Source of the DNA: Oceanobacillus sp. HTM 045
GTDB taxonomy: Bacteria > Pseudomonadota > Alphaproteobacteria > Rhodobacterales > Rhodobacteraceae
DNA length: 64,000 nucleotides
Direction of reading: 5' to 3'
Assembly: GCA_009733745.1 (NCBI GenBank)
Contig: WNWL01000001.1
Span: 620,001-684,000 of the forward strand
The position numbers were made by a program, and so were the translations under genes. Positions 1 to 8,453 of the stretch are shown piece after piece. The notes beneath the pieces are model-generated. The model was not told the DNA's origin, searched no databases, and saw only the letters and a list, made by a program, of their open reading frames with translations. The first letter of the stretch is position 1; every line of letters starts with the position of its first letter.

Positions 1-1
1 C

Positions 2-79
2 GCCGGCACCTTCTCGCCGACCTGTCCTCCCGAGGTGCAGAAGCTCTACACCGCGATCTGGACAGAGCTGACCAAGTAG
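2..79 (+). CDS. C-terminal end of an unidentified protein, possibly a transporter substrate-binding protein (partial)
   Basis: Only the last 25 codons are inside the window, ending at a TAG at 77-79. The tail (…EVQKLYTAIWTELTK) is hydrophilic and helical and would fit the end of a periplasmic binding protein of the spermidine/putrescine type. The polyamine-type genes that follow on the same strand suggest this, but too little is visible for an assignment. A stem-loop follows 13 bases after the stop. Confidence 0.4.
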   Translation, partial: AGTFSPTCPPEVQKLYTAIWTELTK

Positions 80-92
80 TCCATCACAACCG

Positions 93-116
93 GAGGGTCC
101 GGACCACCGGGCCCTC
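93..116 (+). terminator. Stem-loop after the first gene
   Basis: GAGGGTCC (93-100) pairs with GGGCCCTC (109-116) across an 8-base loop, allowing one U-G pair. There is no T-run, so it may be an mRNA-stabilising or attenuating hairpin rather than a full terminator. Confidence 0.4.
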
Positions 117-136
117 TCGCATTCAGGGTGTTCGTG

Positions 137-1378
137 ATGGGTCCGTCCTACCGGAATTCCGAGCCGCGCCTGCCGATCATGGAGGGCAGTCCGCCGCCCC
201 CGGAGTGGCGTGTGCCGAAATCCGACTGGGACCGCCCGCCCTGGAACCGCTGGACCTTCCAGCATGTCTCCGAGATGGTGCCGACGGCGCCGGTGCCGCG
301 CGGTGACGGCCCGGTGGCCGAGATCCCGCGCAACGAGCGCGATATCGAGGGCGTCGCCTTCGAGGCGGTCGGCGGCGGCACGATGACCATCGCCGAACTG
401 CTCGACGCCAGCTACACCGACGGCTTCCTGGTCGCCCATCGCGGCGAGATCGTGCACGAGAGCTATTGGAACAGCATGGAGCCGTCCACGCTGCACCTGT
501 CGCAGTCGGTCTCCAAGTCGGTCGTCTCGCTGGCCGCGGGCGTGCTGATCGGCGAGGGCCTGCTCGACCCGATGCAGCCGGTGACATTCTACCTGCCCGA
601 ACTGGACGCGACCGCGTGGAAGGGCGCGCTGCTGCGCCATGTCCTCGACATGACCACCGGCGTCTATTTCGGCGAGGACTATACCGACCCGACCTCCGAG
701 ATCGGCAAGCTCGACATCGTCGCCGGCTGGAAGCCCGTGCCGCCGCACCCGGACGGGGGCGAATGGCCCGAGGGCACCTTCCCGGATTGCATCTGGGACC
801 AGTTGCAGAACCTCGACCGCGCCGACTGGGAGCATGGCAGCCGGTTCGAGTACCGCTCGATCGAGACCGACGTTCTGGCCCACGCGATGGAGCGCGTCAC
901 CGGCCAGCGCCTGCCGGAGATCGTCTCCACCCGGCTCTGGCAGCGGATGGGCATGGAGGCGGACGCCCGCTACACGGTCGACGCGGCCGGCTACGCGCTG
1001 GCCTGCGGCGGGTTCAACGCGACGCTGCGCGACTACGCGCGGATCGGCCTGCTGCTGGTCAATGGCGGCCGGGCGGCGGGCACGCAGGTCGTGCCAGAGG
1101 CGTGGATCGAGGACATCTTCTCCGGCGACCACGGCCTCTTCAACGACTACGGGCGGCACAACCACCCGAACGGCCAGTACCGCAACCAGTTCTGGATCGA
1201 GGACCGGGACCGGCAGACCGTGCTGGCCAAGGGGATCTTCGGCCAGCTCATCCTCGCCGACCGGGAGGCGGACCTCGTCGCGGTCAAGCTCTCGTCCTGG
1301 CCCGATTTCCTCAGCCCCGAGTTCGACCAGAACACGCGGCGGGGCATCCGCGCGGTCCAGGCGGCGCTCGGGGGATGA
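137..1378 (+). CDS. Serine hydrolase, class C beta-lactamase family (paralogue 1)
   Basis: A 413-residue protein of the penicillin-binding/class C beta-lactamase fold. The S-x-x-K catalytic motif is SVSK (Ser124, Lys127), within LSQSVSKS. A Tyr of the second motif may lie in the FEYRS segment. There is no obvious signal peptide, so it is probably cytoplasmic. The ATG at 137 is chosen over the GTG at 128 because AGGG lies 8 bases upstream of it. The stop overlaps the amidase start (ATGA), implying translational coupling. The gene at 4786 is a paralogue (shared W-x-x-W-x-F-x-H-V near residue 40, HVLDMT, VAGW/VTGW-x-P-V-P). Family members hydrolyse esters or amides; the substrate here is unknown, and context suggests an amide of a polyamine or amino compound. 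Confidence 0.85.
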   Translation: MGPSYRNSEPRLPIMEGSPPPPEWRVPKSDWDRPPWNRWTFQHVSEMVPTAPVPRGDGPVAEIPRNERDIEGVAFEAVGGGTMTIAELLDASYTDGFLVAHRGEIVHESYWNSMEPSTLHLSQSVSKSVVSLAAGVLIGEGLLDPMQPVTFYLPELDATAWKGALLRHVLDMTTGVYFGEDYTDPTSEIGKLDIVAGWKPVPPHPDGGEWPEGTFPDCIWDQLQNLDRADWEHGSRFEYRSIETDVLAHAMERVTGQRLPEIVSTRLWQRMGMEADARYTVDAAGYALACGGFNATLRDYARIGLLLVNGGRAAGTQVVPEAWIEDIFSGDHGLFNDYGRHNHPNGQYRNQFWIEDRDRQTVLAKGIFGQLILADREADLVAVKLSSWPDFLSPEFDQNTRRGIRAVQAALGG

Positions 1379-2844
1379 CCGAGCTGCACTACATGGCCGC
1401 CGCCGATGCACTGGCGGCGTTCCGCAAGCGTGAGCTTTCTCCCGTCGAGCTGATCGAAGCCGTGATCGCCCGGGCGGAGGCGGTCGAGGATACGCTCAAC
1501 GCCTTCACCTACACCTATTACGACCAGGCGCTGAGGGCGGCGCGGCGTTCGGAGCAGCGCTATATCGAGGGCACCGCGCGGCCACTGGAGGGGCTGCCGG
1601 TCGCGATCAAGGACGAGGCCTACATCAAGGGCCTGCCCACCTCCAACGGCTCGCTGCTGATGCAGGAGAACCTCGCCGACAGCACCTCGCCCACGGCGGA
1701 GCGGGTGCTCGGCGCGGGGGCGATCTGCCATGCGCGCACGGCGACGCCGGAGTTCTCCTGCGCCGCCTTCACCTGGTCGCGGCTCTGGGGCGTGACGCGC
1801 AACCCGTGGAACCCGGACTTCACGCCCGGCGGCTCCTCGGGCGGGTCGGCGGCGGCGCTGGCGGCGGGGACGACGACGCTGGCGACCGGCTCCGACATCG
1901 GCGGGTCGATCCGCATCCCGTCGTCGTGCTGCGGGCTGGTCGGGTTCAAGCCGCCCTACGGGCGCAACCCGGACGATCCGCCCTTCAACATGGATTTCTT
2001 CAACCATTCCGGGCCGATGGCGCGCGGCGTGCTGGACTGCATCCTGCTCCAGAACGTGATGTCTGGGCCGCATCCGGACGATCTGGCCTCGCTCAAGCCC
2101 AAGCTCGACCTGCCGCACCGCTACCGCAAGGTGGAGGGGATGCGGATCGCCTATTCGCGCGACCTCGGCGCCTTCGCGGTGCATCCGGACGTGGTCAACA
2201 ACACCGAGGACGCGCTGGCCCTGCTGGCTGACGAGGGCGCGGAGATCGAGGAGGTCGATCTTTCCTGGGGCCCGGAGGTGCTGCGCGCCGGGACCGAGTA
2301 CCTGGCCCACCTCTTCGGCGGCTGGATCGCCGAGACGGCGCATGGCCAGGAGGACTACCTCACCAGCTATGCCAAGGGCTTCGTGCGCGCCTCGCGCCAG
2401 ACCAGCGCGATGAGCATCGTCAACGCCTTCGAGGTGACGGGGGCGATGTACCGGGAACTCTCGGCGATCCTCGCCCGCTGCGACGTGCTGGTCTGCCCGA
2501 CCAACGCGGTGCCCGCCGTCGCCGCCGATTTCGACCCCACGCGCGACGCGGTGGTAATCGAGGGCATCCCGGTGGACCCGGTGCTGGGCTGGGTGCTGAC
2601 GGTGCCGTTCAACATGCTGTCGCGCTGCCCGGTGCTCTCTGTGCCGACCGGTTTCGGCGCCAGCGGGGTGCCGACGGGGATGCAGATCGTCGGACGCACC
2701 TACGAGGACGCCGACGTGTTCCGCGTCGCCGCCGCCTACGAGAAGGTGGCGGGTCCGTGGTACGGCGAGGGTGCGGCGCGCCAGCCGATGATCGGGCAGG
2801 GCGACGCTCAGCCGCTGCCGTCGAGGCCCATGAGCGCCCGGTAA
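1375..2844 (+). CDS. Amidase-signature family amidohydrolase
   Basis: A 489-residue amidase of the Ser-cisSer-Lys type. Lys79 is in the PVAIKD segment, the cis-Ser pair (Ser154/155) in PGGSSGGS, and the nucleophile Ser178 in GSDIGGSIR, with the usual spacing. Such enzymes cleave carboxylic amides to acid and ammonia or amine. It starts inside the stop of the upstream serine hydrolase (ATGA), so the two form an operon. The last 37 bases overlap the 3' end of the convergent nitrilase-family gene. The substrate cannot be read from sequence. Its neighbours (carbamoylputrescine amidase, acetylpolyamine deacetylase) point to amine-derived amides. Confidence 0.9.
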   Translation: MTELHYMAAADALAAFRKRELSPVELIEAVIARAEAVEDTLNAFTYTYYDQALRAARRSEQRYIEGTARPLEGLPVAIKDEAYIKGLPTSNGSLLMQENLADSTSPTAERVLGAGAICHARTATPEFSCAAFTWSRLWGVTRNPWNPDFTPGGSSGGSAAALAAGTTTLATGSDIGGSIRIPSSCCGLVGFKPPYGRNPDDPPFNMDFFNHSGPMARGVLDCILLQNVMSGPHPDDLASLKPKLDLPHRYRKVEGMRIAYSRDLGAFAVHPDVVNNTEDALALLADEGAEIEEVDLSWGPEVLRAGTEYLAHLFGGWIAETAHGQEDYLTSYAKGFVRASRQTSAMSIVNAFEVTGAMYRELSAILARCDVLVCPTNAVPAVAADFDPTRDAVVIEGIPVDPVLGWVLTVPFNMLSRCPVLSVPTGFGASGVPTGMQIVGRTYEDADVFRVAAAYEKVAGPWYGEGAARQPMIGQGDAQPLPSRPMSAR

Positions 2845-3677
2845 AGCTCCGGCCTGCGGTCGCGGAACACGCCCCAGCCGCGGCGCAATTCGCCCACCGC
2901 GTCGAGGTCGAAGGCGTGGATCAGCAGGTGCTCGCCGTCGCCCGCCTCGGCCACCTTCACCCCGGTCTGGTCGGCGATGAAGGAGCGGCCGTAGAAGGTG
3001 ATCTCCGTGCCATTCGGCGCCACCTCGCGGCCGACCCGGTTGGCGGCGGCCAGCGGTACGATATTGGCCGCGGCGTGGCCGCACATCGCGTTCTGCCAGT
3101 GGGTCGAGCTGTCATAGCCCGGATCGGCCGGTTCGGAGCCGATGGCGGTCGGGTAGAGCAGCATCTCCGCCCCCTTGAGCGCCATCACCCGCGCCGCCTC
3201 CGGGAACCACTGGTCCCAGCAGATGCCGACCCCGATGCGCCCGAAGGCGGTGTCCCAGACCCGGAAGCCGGTATCGCCCGGGGAGAAGTAGAACTTCTCC
3301 TCGTAGCCCGGATTGTCGGGGATGTGGGACTTGCGGTAGCAGCCGAGCACCGCGCCGTCGGCATCGACCATCGCCAGCGAATTGAACTGGGTCTGGCCGG
3401 CGCTCTCGAAGAAGCTGACCGGAAGCACCACGCCGAGCTCGCGGGCGAGGTCGGCGAAGCGGGCGATCAGCGGGTTCCCCTCCAGCGGCTTCGCGTGGGA
3501 GAGCCAGGCGGCGTCCTCCTCCTTGCAGAAGTAGACCGTCTCGAACAGTTCCTGCAGCAGGATCACCTTCGCCCCGCCCGCCGCCGCCTCGCGCACCATG
3601 CGCTCGGCGGTGTCGAGATTGGTGGAGATGTCCTCCGAACAGGCGAACTGGCAGACGCCGAGCCTGACCTCACGCAT
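2808..3677 (-). CDS. aguB: N-carbamoylputrescine amidase homologue (nitrilase superfamily)
   Basis: A 289-residue C-N hydrolase with the Glu-Lys-Cys triad: Glu43 (LLQELF), Lys116 (CYRKSHIPD) and Cys153 (GICWDQW). The GYEEKFYFSPGDTG stretch is typical of N-carbamoylputrescine amidase, which converts N-carbamoylputrescine to putrescine, CO2 and ammonia. The ATG at 3677 overlaps the stop of the upstream deacetylase gene by 8 bases, so the two are co-transcribed; a TTG three bases further upstream is possible but less likely. The 3' end overlaps the convergent amidase gene. Family assignment is strong. The precise substrate is inferred from the motif pattern and the neighbouring polyamine deacetylase. 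Confidence 0.88.
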   Translation of the reverse strand: MREVRLGVCQFACSEDISTNLDTAERMVREAAAGGAKVILLQELFETVYFCKEEDAAWLSHAKPLEGNPLIARFADLARELGVVLPVSFFESAGQTQFNSLAMVDADGAVLGCYRKSHIPDNPGYEEKFYFSPGDTGFRVWDTAFGRIGVGICWDQWFPEAARVMALKGAEMLLYPTAIGSEPADPGYDSSTHWQNAMCGHAAANIVPLAAANRVGREVAPNGTEITFYGRSFIADQTGVKVAEAGDGEHLLIHAFDLDAVGELRRGWGVFRDRRPELYRALMGLDGSG

Positions 3678-4698
3678 CAAGGAAACCCTGCAACACGTTG
3701 ACCGTGTTCACCCCTATGTCGTCGATGGCGTAGCCGCCCTCCATCACGAACAGCGTCGGCATCCCGAGCCCGGCGATGCGTGCGCCGTAGTCGGTGAAGT
3801 CGGCGGATTCGAGCCGGAAGAAGCTGATCGGGTCCTCCTTGAAAGTGTCGACCCCGAGCGAGACGATCACCGCGTCCGGACCGTAGTCGCGGATCCGCGC
3901 CAGCGCGGTCTCCAGCGCCTCGGCCCAGACGGAATAGGGCGTCGCGGGCGCCATCGGCAGGTTGAGGTTGAACCCCTCGCCCGCGCCCGCGCCGGTCTCG
4001 TCGGCGTAGCCGAGGAAGTAGGGGAACGCATCTTCCGGCGCACCGTGGAGCGAGCAGAACAGCACGTCCGACCGGTCGTAGAAGATGTCCTGCGTGCCGT
4101 TGCCGTGGTGGAAGTCCACGTCCAGCACGGCCACCCGGCCCGCGCCCTGGTCGAGGAACATCTGCGCCGCGATCGCCGCGTTGTTGAGGAAGCAGTAGCC
4201 GCCATACATGTCGAGCGCGGCGTGGTGGCCGGGCGGGCGGCAGAGCGCGAAGGCCGTGCGCGCGCCGCCCGCGACGATGCGCTGCGCGGTCTGCGCCACG
4301 GCGCAGCTTGCCTGTGCGGCGGCCCAGGTACCGGCGGTGATCGCCGTCTCGCCCGCGAGCGCGTAGTAGCCAAGCTTGCCGTCGATGTTGCGGGGCCGCT
4401 TCTGCACCATGCGCCGGGCGGGCCAGCTGGCGGCGATCATCTCGCCCTTCATGCCCTCGGACACCCATTCGTCCCAGCAGGTGGCGAGGAAGTCGAGATA
4501 GCCGGCGTCGTGGATCTTCTCCACCGGCGCGCGGTCGAGCGCCTCCGGGGCGGAGATGTCGGTCAGCCCGACCTCCTTCAGCCGCCTGAGGATGTACTCG
4601 ACCCGCGAGGGGCGCTCGAACGGCGTGACAAGCTCTCCGCCGAAAAGTTCGCCCTGCGGGAAGTGCAGGCGGTTGTCGTCGGAATGGATGATCTTCAT
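3670..4698 (-). CDS. Acetylpolyamine amidohydrolase (histone-deacetylase family)
   Basis: A 342-residue zinc amidohydrolase of the class II HDAC/acetylpolyamine amidohydrolase family, about the length of characterised bacterial APAHs. The His pair of the active site is in RPPGHHA (His158/159). The zinc ligands Asp195 and His197 lie in DVDFHHGNGTQ. Later motifs SLGVDTF and MEGGYA supply the third ligand and the transition-state Tyr. It would remove acetyl groups from acetylputrescine or related amines. It starts at an ATG divergent from the serine hydrolase at 4786 and overlaps the downstream aguB-like gene, forming a two-gene operon. Confidence 0.9.
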   Translation of the reverse strand: MKIIHSDDNRLHFPQGELFGGELVTPFERPSRVEYILRRLKEVGLTDISAPEALDRAPVEKIHDAGYLDFLATCWDEWVSEGMKGEMIAASWPARRMVQKRPRNIDGKLGYYALAGETAITAGTWAAAQASCAVAQTAQRIVAGGARTAFALCRPPGHHAALDMYGGYCFLNNAAIAAQMFLDQGAGRVAVLDVDFHHGNGTQDIFYDRSDVLFCSLHGAPEDAFPYFLGYADETGAGAGEGFNLNLPMAPATPYSVWAEALETALARIRDYGPDAVIVSLGVDTFKEDPISFFRLESADFTDYGARIAGLGMPTLFVMEGGYAIDDIGVNTVNVLQGFLDA

Positions 4699-4785
4699 GG
4701 TGCCCCGTACCCGTTGAGAATGGCGCTCGTTCGGGCGAATACTGCGCCGGAACCGGCAGGCAGGGAAGAGGCAGAGAGGGTTGAA
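4699..4785. promoter_or_regulatory. Divergent promoter region between the deacetylase and serine hydrolase genes
   Basis: An 87-base spacer between two divergent starts, which must hold both promoters or a shared control region. No clear -35/-10 pair or dyad operator is visible. The ribosome-binding site of the rightward gene (AGAGGG) is at 4775-4780. Confidence 0.4.
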
Positions 4786-5982
4786 ATGACGGCGAGTTCG
4801 ATCATGCGGGGGTTTCCTCCTGCTAAGGATGACAGGGTCACGCTGGCGAACTGGCGGACGGCGCCGTGGTGCCACTGGGCCTTCCACCACGTGCGCGAGC
4901 TGATCCCCACCGCGGCGATCCGGGGGCGGCCGGGGCGGTGCTTCGAGACCGATGCCTGCGACGTCATGGATGTCGAATTCACCGACGAGGACAACCGCAC
5001 CTGGACCATGCGGGAGTTCCTGCCGCACGCCGCGACCGACGCGATGGTGATCCTGCGCGGCGGGCGGGTGGCCTGCGAGTGGTATGCCGGGGTGCAGGAC
5101 GGCACGCTGCCGCATCTCCTGTTCTCTGTCTCGAAATCCTTCACCGGCGCGCTGGCGGGCATCCTCGTCGACCGGGGGCTGCTCGACCCGGACGCGCCGG
5201 TCGCCGCCTACCTGCCGGAGGTGGAGGGCGGCGCCTACGGCCGGGGCTGCACCGTGCGCCACGTGCTCGACATGACCGTCTCGACCCCGTTCGAGGAGGA
5301 CTACACCTCGCCCGATACGCCCTACATGCGCTACCGCGTTGTGACCGGCTGGAACCCGGTGCCGGAGGGCAGGGAGCAGGGCAACCTGCGCGACTTCCTG
5401 TGCGAGCTGCCGCTCGGCGTCGAGCCGCACGGGCACGCCTTCCATTACGTCTCGCCCAACAGCGACCTGCTCGGATGGGTGCTGGAGCGCGTCTCCGGGC
5501 GCCGGCTGGCCGATCTCTTCACCGACCTGATCTGGCGGCCGATGGGCGCGCGGGGCGAGGCGGACATCACGCTCGACCCGCTCGGCGCGCCGCGCTCGGC
5601 GGGCGGCATCTCCTGCACCCCGCGGGACCTGGCGCGGATGGGCGAGCTGATGCGGCTGCGCGGCGTCGCCCACGGGCGGCAGGTGCTGCCGGGCTGGTGG
5701 GTCGACGACATCTTCACCGCCGGCGACCGCGAGGCCTGGACGCGGGGCGACCTGCACCGGCTGTTCCCGGACGGCAAGTACCGCTCCAAGTGGTACCAGA
5801 CCGGCGACGGCGCGCTGGCCGCCATCGGCATCCACGGGCAGTGGATCTACGTCAACCCGGAGGCGGAAACGGTGATCGCCGTCTGCTCCTCGCAGGCCGA
5901 ACCGGTGGACGACCCGCTCGACCACCAGCGCATCGCCTCCTTCGCCGCCGTGGCCGAAGCCCTGCGCCCGCGGATGGTCTGA
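4786..5982 (+). CDS. Serine hydrolase, class C beta-lactamase family (paralogue 2)
   Basis: A 398-residue paralogue of the protein at 137-1378, with S-x-x-K at Ser114-Lys117 (FSVSKS) and a YVSPNSD segment in the position of the Y-x-N motif. A tryptophan-rich N-terminal element (W-x-x-W-x-F-x-H-V) and HVLDMT are shared with paralogue 1. No signal peptide is apparent. The ATG at 4786 has AGAGGG five bases upstream; an in-frame ATG at 4804 is an alternative. It is divergent from the acetylpolyamine deacetylase operon, so the two hydrolases bracket the amidase/aguB/deacetylase group. An esterase or amidase role is likely; the substrate is unknown. Confidence 0.85.
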   Translation: MTASSIMRGFPPAKDDRVTLANWRTAPWCHWAFHHVRELIPTAAIRGRPGRCFETDACDVMDVEFTDEDNRTWTMREFLPHAATDAMVILRGGRVACEWYAGVQDGTLPHLLFSVSKSFTGALAGILVDRGLLDPDAPVAAYLPEVEGGAYGRGCTVRHVLDMTVSTPFEEDYTSPDTPYMRYRVVTGWNPVPEGREQGNLRDFLCELPLGVEPHGHAFHYVSPNSDLLGWVLERVSGRRLADLFTDLIWRPMGARGEADITLDPLGAPRSAGGISCTPRDLARMGELMRLRGVAHGRQVLPGWWVDDIFTAGDREAWTRGDLHRLFPDGKYRSKWYQTGDGALAAIGIHGQWIYVNPEAETVIAVCSSQAEPVDDPLDHQRIASFAAVAEALRPRMV

Positions 5983-6587
5983 AACGCCGCCCGAAGTCAC
6001 CCCCGTCACCCGCAGACATCGTCCGCCCCGGTGACGGGGGCCGGGCAGTGACTGGGGGGTGACAAACGAAGCCGGACCGTTTCCCGGATGGAACCGCGAT
6101 TCACCGCCAGGGGTGAAACGGGGGTTTTTTGAAGGGTGGAGGGGGCAGGCGAAGTGGGGTGAAATGGCGGCCGCCTGATGCCGACATGGGCGATGTTTGT
6201 TCGGTTGGATACCGCTCCGCAGGCGAGGCTCACGAACTGCGCCAGATCCGTGGTGCACCGTTGGCCTGGGTGTCAGGGAAATCCGCTCAGGGCGGGGAGC
6301 GGACGTTCGCTGCGCTTGGCACTGATGTCGGCTGTGCGCAGGGGGTGGAATTTACAAAGTAATGATCCTTGGCTGTGGTCGGTTGGTCCGGAGGGCCCGA
6401 CGCGGACCCAAACCACGATTGTGCTCAACCTCCACCACACAGATAGGTCGCGCGGCGAGCCGCCGTTCATTGGAGGCATCCAATCCAGCATTGTTTGCGC
6501 TGGACAGCAGCACAGCTTAGGCTTGCACATCGCCAGAGTGTCGATCAACGTGTGTCAGATCAATTACTGAGAACTTTCAGAGAATTA
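5983..6587. other. Gene-free interval with a dispersed repeat copy
   Basis: This 605-base interval separates the high-GC polyamine-type genes from the lower-GC OLD gene. The left part holds several GTGAC motifs (near 6030-6060) and one copy of the dispersed repeat, followed by a T6 run at 6125-6130. The right part (about 6240-6587) has lower GC than its surroundings and no reading frame with gene-like properties. Confidence 0.5.
6081..6118 (+). repeat. Dispersed intergenic repeat, copy 1
   Basis: Begins TTCCCGGATGG and ends with TCACCGCCAGGGGTGAAA (6101-6118). The core contains a small dyad, TTCACC/GGTGAA. Closely similar copies occur at 43134-43172 (opposite strand) and 51436-51474. A T6 run 6 bases after the core suggests this copy may also end transcription of the preceding serine hydrolase gene. 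Confidence 0.65.
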
Positions 6588-8453
6588 ATGAGCCTCCATA
6601 TCACCAAGATCGACATCCGGAATTTCCGCTCGGCCCGGAACCTGTCGCTGTCAACTGGTAGACTGGCCGTTCTGGTGGGCAAGAACGATTCGGGGAAGTC
6701 GAACGTTCTCAGGGCCCTCAACCTTTTCTTTAATAGCCGGACTATGCCCGACGATGCTCTCGACTTCGAGGTCGATCACTGCGTGTTCAACAGCCCTACA
6801 AAACGAGCCAAGGAAATCTCCATCAAGCTCGAAATCGAGCTGCCTGAGACGTATAAGGCCACAAACGGCGACTTCGTGGTTTGGGAGCGCCGCTGGCGCT
6901 CCGAAGGGTTGGTTTATGATGAATACTCTGGGCAGCGACGGGTGGCTGGTCCACGCGGTGGCACCAAACTCGATACAGTGGAAATCCCTAAAAAGTCCAA
7001 CGCTCATGCACTGTTGCGGAACATCAATTTCGTCTATGTACCCGCGATCAAAGACTTGGAGTACTTCTCGGAACTACGTGCCAGCATCTACGACATCATT
7101 GCAGAGGTGGCCGACCGGGAATTTCGGGTCTCAAGCCAAGAATTCGAGAAATCAATTTCCCACCAACTTGAAGACTTGACTAATCATATTACGGCGTCGC
7201 TCGGCTTCCGGTCCCGCCTAGCACTACCCAAGGACCTCAGCCATATTTTCGAAAGCCTTGATTTCTTGAGCGAAGGACTGGATATTTCTCTTGACGCACG
7301 GGGCGATGGGATTAAGGCCAGACATATTCCCCTGATCCTCAAATTCATGGCAGACAAGAAGCGCGGTCTTCAGGTTCGGGGAGCCCAACCGCACACGTTC
7401 ATCTGGGGATACGAGGAGCCGGAGAACAATCTGGAACTGTCCAGTTGCGTCGAACTCGCCGACCAGTTCTGGGGCTTCATTGACCATGGGGTCTCCCAGA
7501 TAATCCTGACCACGCATTCCCCAGTTTTCTACAACCTGCACCGCAAACAGGAAGAGGGAGACGGCCTGATTTCCTGTCACCACATCTTCCGGGAGGCGGA
7601 TGAGGCGGGAACCAAACAGGTGACCGAGCTTGGCGATCTCGATGATCGGATGGGAACCACAGCCTTGTTTGCACCTATGGTGACGGAGTTGGAAGACAGG
7701 GTGCGACGCCAAGAACAAGCTCGTACCGAGGTGGAACAGCTTGCCCAGGCTAATCGGCGGAAAATTTTTGTCGAGGGCGACTCCGACAAACTTATCATCG
7801 AAAAGGCCCTTATTGTATTTGCCAATGAAAGGGCTGCTGAGATCGACGTTGAAACCAAAGTCGGGGCTGGCATCAATTACGTGATCGACATGCTCCATTC
7901 ATGGCGGAGCCGTGCAAAGCATCATCCAGAGCTACCCAAGGCAGCGGGTCTGCTGGACCGCGACGCAGAAGCACAGAGCGCCCTCAAGAGATGGAATGAT
8001 GTCTCCGACAATATCAAGTCGGCGAAGTGCTTTATGTTGCCCACGCCACCGCATCTGTTTCCGGTGCTGAAGGCAGGGTTCAAGGTGCCGGTTGTTCTTG
8101 AGTGTCTATATGACAAGGAAGCGTGGAACTGGGCCGACAATCGCGGGCATCTCAAAGCCAGGAACTTTCGCAGCGTGATCCCGGACGAACTTTTCGGACA
8201 GATCGTGAACGACGAGACCAAGTTGGATGACCACTTGCACGAGGACTGGGCGATCTTCGTAAAAATGGAGTTCGATCAGGCGGGTAAGGGACCGATTGCC
8301 AGGCACTTCGCGAACAAAGCTGACGATGATTTCCGTGCGCGGATGCCCTTCCTGGAAAAACGAATCGCCGAGATTGTTGCCTATTTGTTTCCAGAGGACG
8401 TTCAAGAACCCGGTGGCGACCCTGCCCAACCGGAAGATGGGGCCAAGCAATGA
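6588..8453 (+). CDS. OLD-family ATP-dependent nuclease (AAA ATPase + TOPRIM)
   Basis: A 621-residue protein with an N-terminal ABC-type ATPase domain: Walker A GKNDSGKS (31-38), Walker B FIWGYEEPE (271-279), and H-loop ILTTHSP (306-312). A C-terminal TOPRIM nuclease domain follows, with the acidic motif VEGDSD (Glu396, Asp400) and LLDRDAE (Asp457, Asp459). This is the architecture of OLD nucleases, some of which act in phage defence. No UvrD-like helicase follows, so it is not a two-gene Gabija pair and is most like a stand-alone class 1 OLD protein. Base composition is clearly lower in GC than the flanks, suggesting acquisition by transfer. The ATG at 6588 is preceded only by a weak AGAGA; an upstream in-frame extension to 6495 lacks family-like sequence. 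Confidence 0.85.
   Translation: MSLHITKIDIRNFRSARNLSLSTGRLAVLVGKNDSGKSNVLRALNLFFNSRTMPDDALDFEVDHCVFNSPTKRAKEISIKLEIELPETYKATNGDFVVWERRWRSEGLVYDEYSGQRRVAGPRGGTKLDTVEIPKKSNAHALLRNINFVYVPAIKDLEYFSELRASIYDIIAEVADREFRVSSQEFEKSISHQLEDLTNHITASLGFRSRLALPKDLSHIFESLDFLSEGLDISLDARGDGIKARHIPLILKFMADKKRGLQVRGAQPHTFIWGYEEPENNLELSSCVELADQFWGFIDHGVSQIILTTHSPVFYNLHRKQEEGDGLISCHHIFREADEAGTKQVTELGDLDDRMGTTALFAPMVTELEDRVRRQEQARTEVEQLAQANRRKIFVEGDSDKLIIEKALIVFANERAAEIDVETKVGAGINYVIDMLHSWRSRAKHHPELPKAAGLLDRDAEAQSALKRWNDVSDNIKSAKCFMLPTPPHLFPVLKAGFKVPVVLECLYDKEAWNWADNRGHLKARNFRSVIPDELFGQIVNDETKLDDHLHEDWAIFVKMEFDQAGKGPIARHFANKADDDFRARMPFLEKRIAEIVAYLFPEDVQEPGGDPAQPEDGAKQ

Noticed and set aside
1147-3084. Minus-strand open frame of 645 codons across the amidase gene
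   Set aside because: Arg/Pro-rich shadow of the amidase; no protein motif or start signal.
6588-8453. Two-gene Gabija system
   Set aside because: No UvrD-like helicase gene follows; the next 700 bases hold only a glpK fragment.
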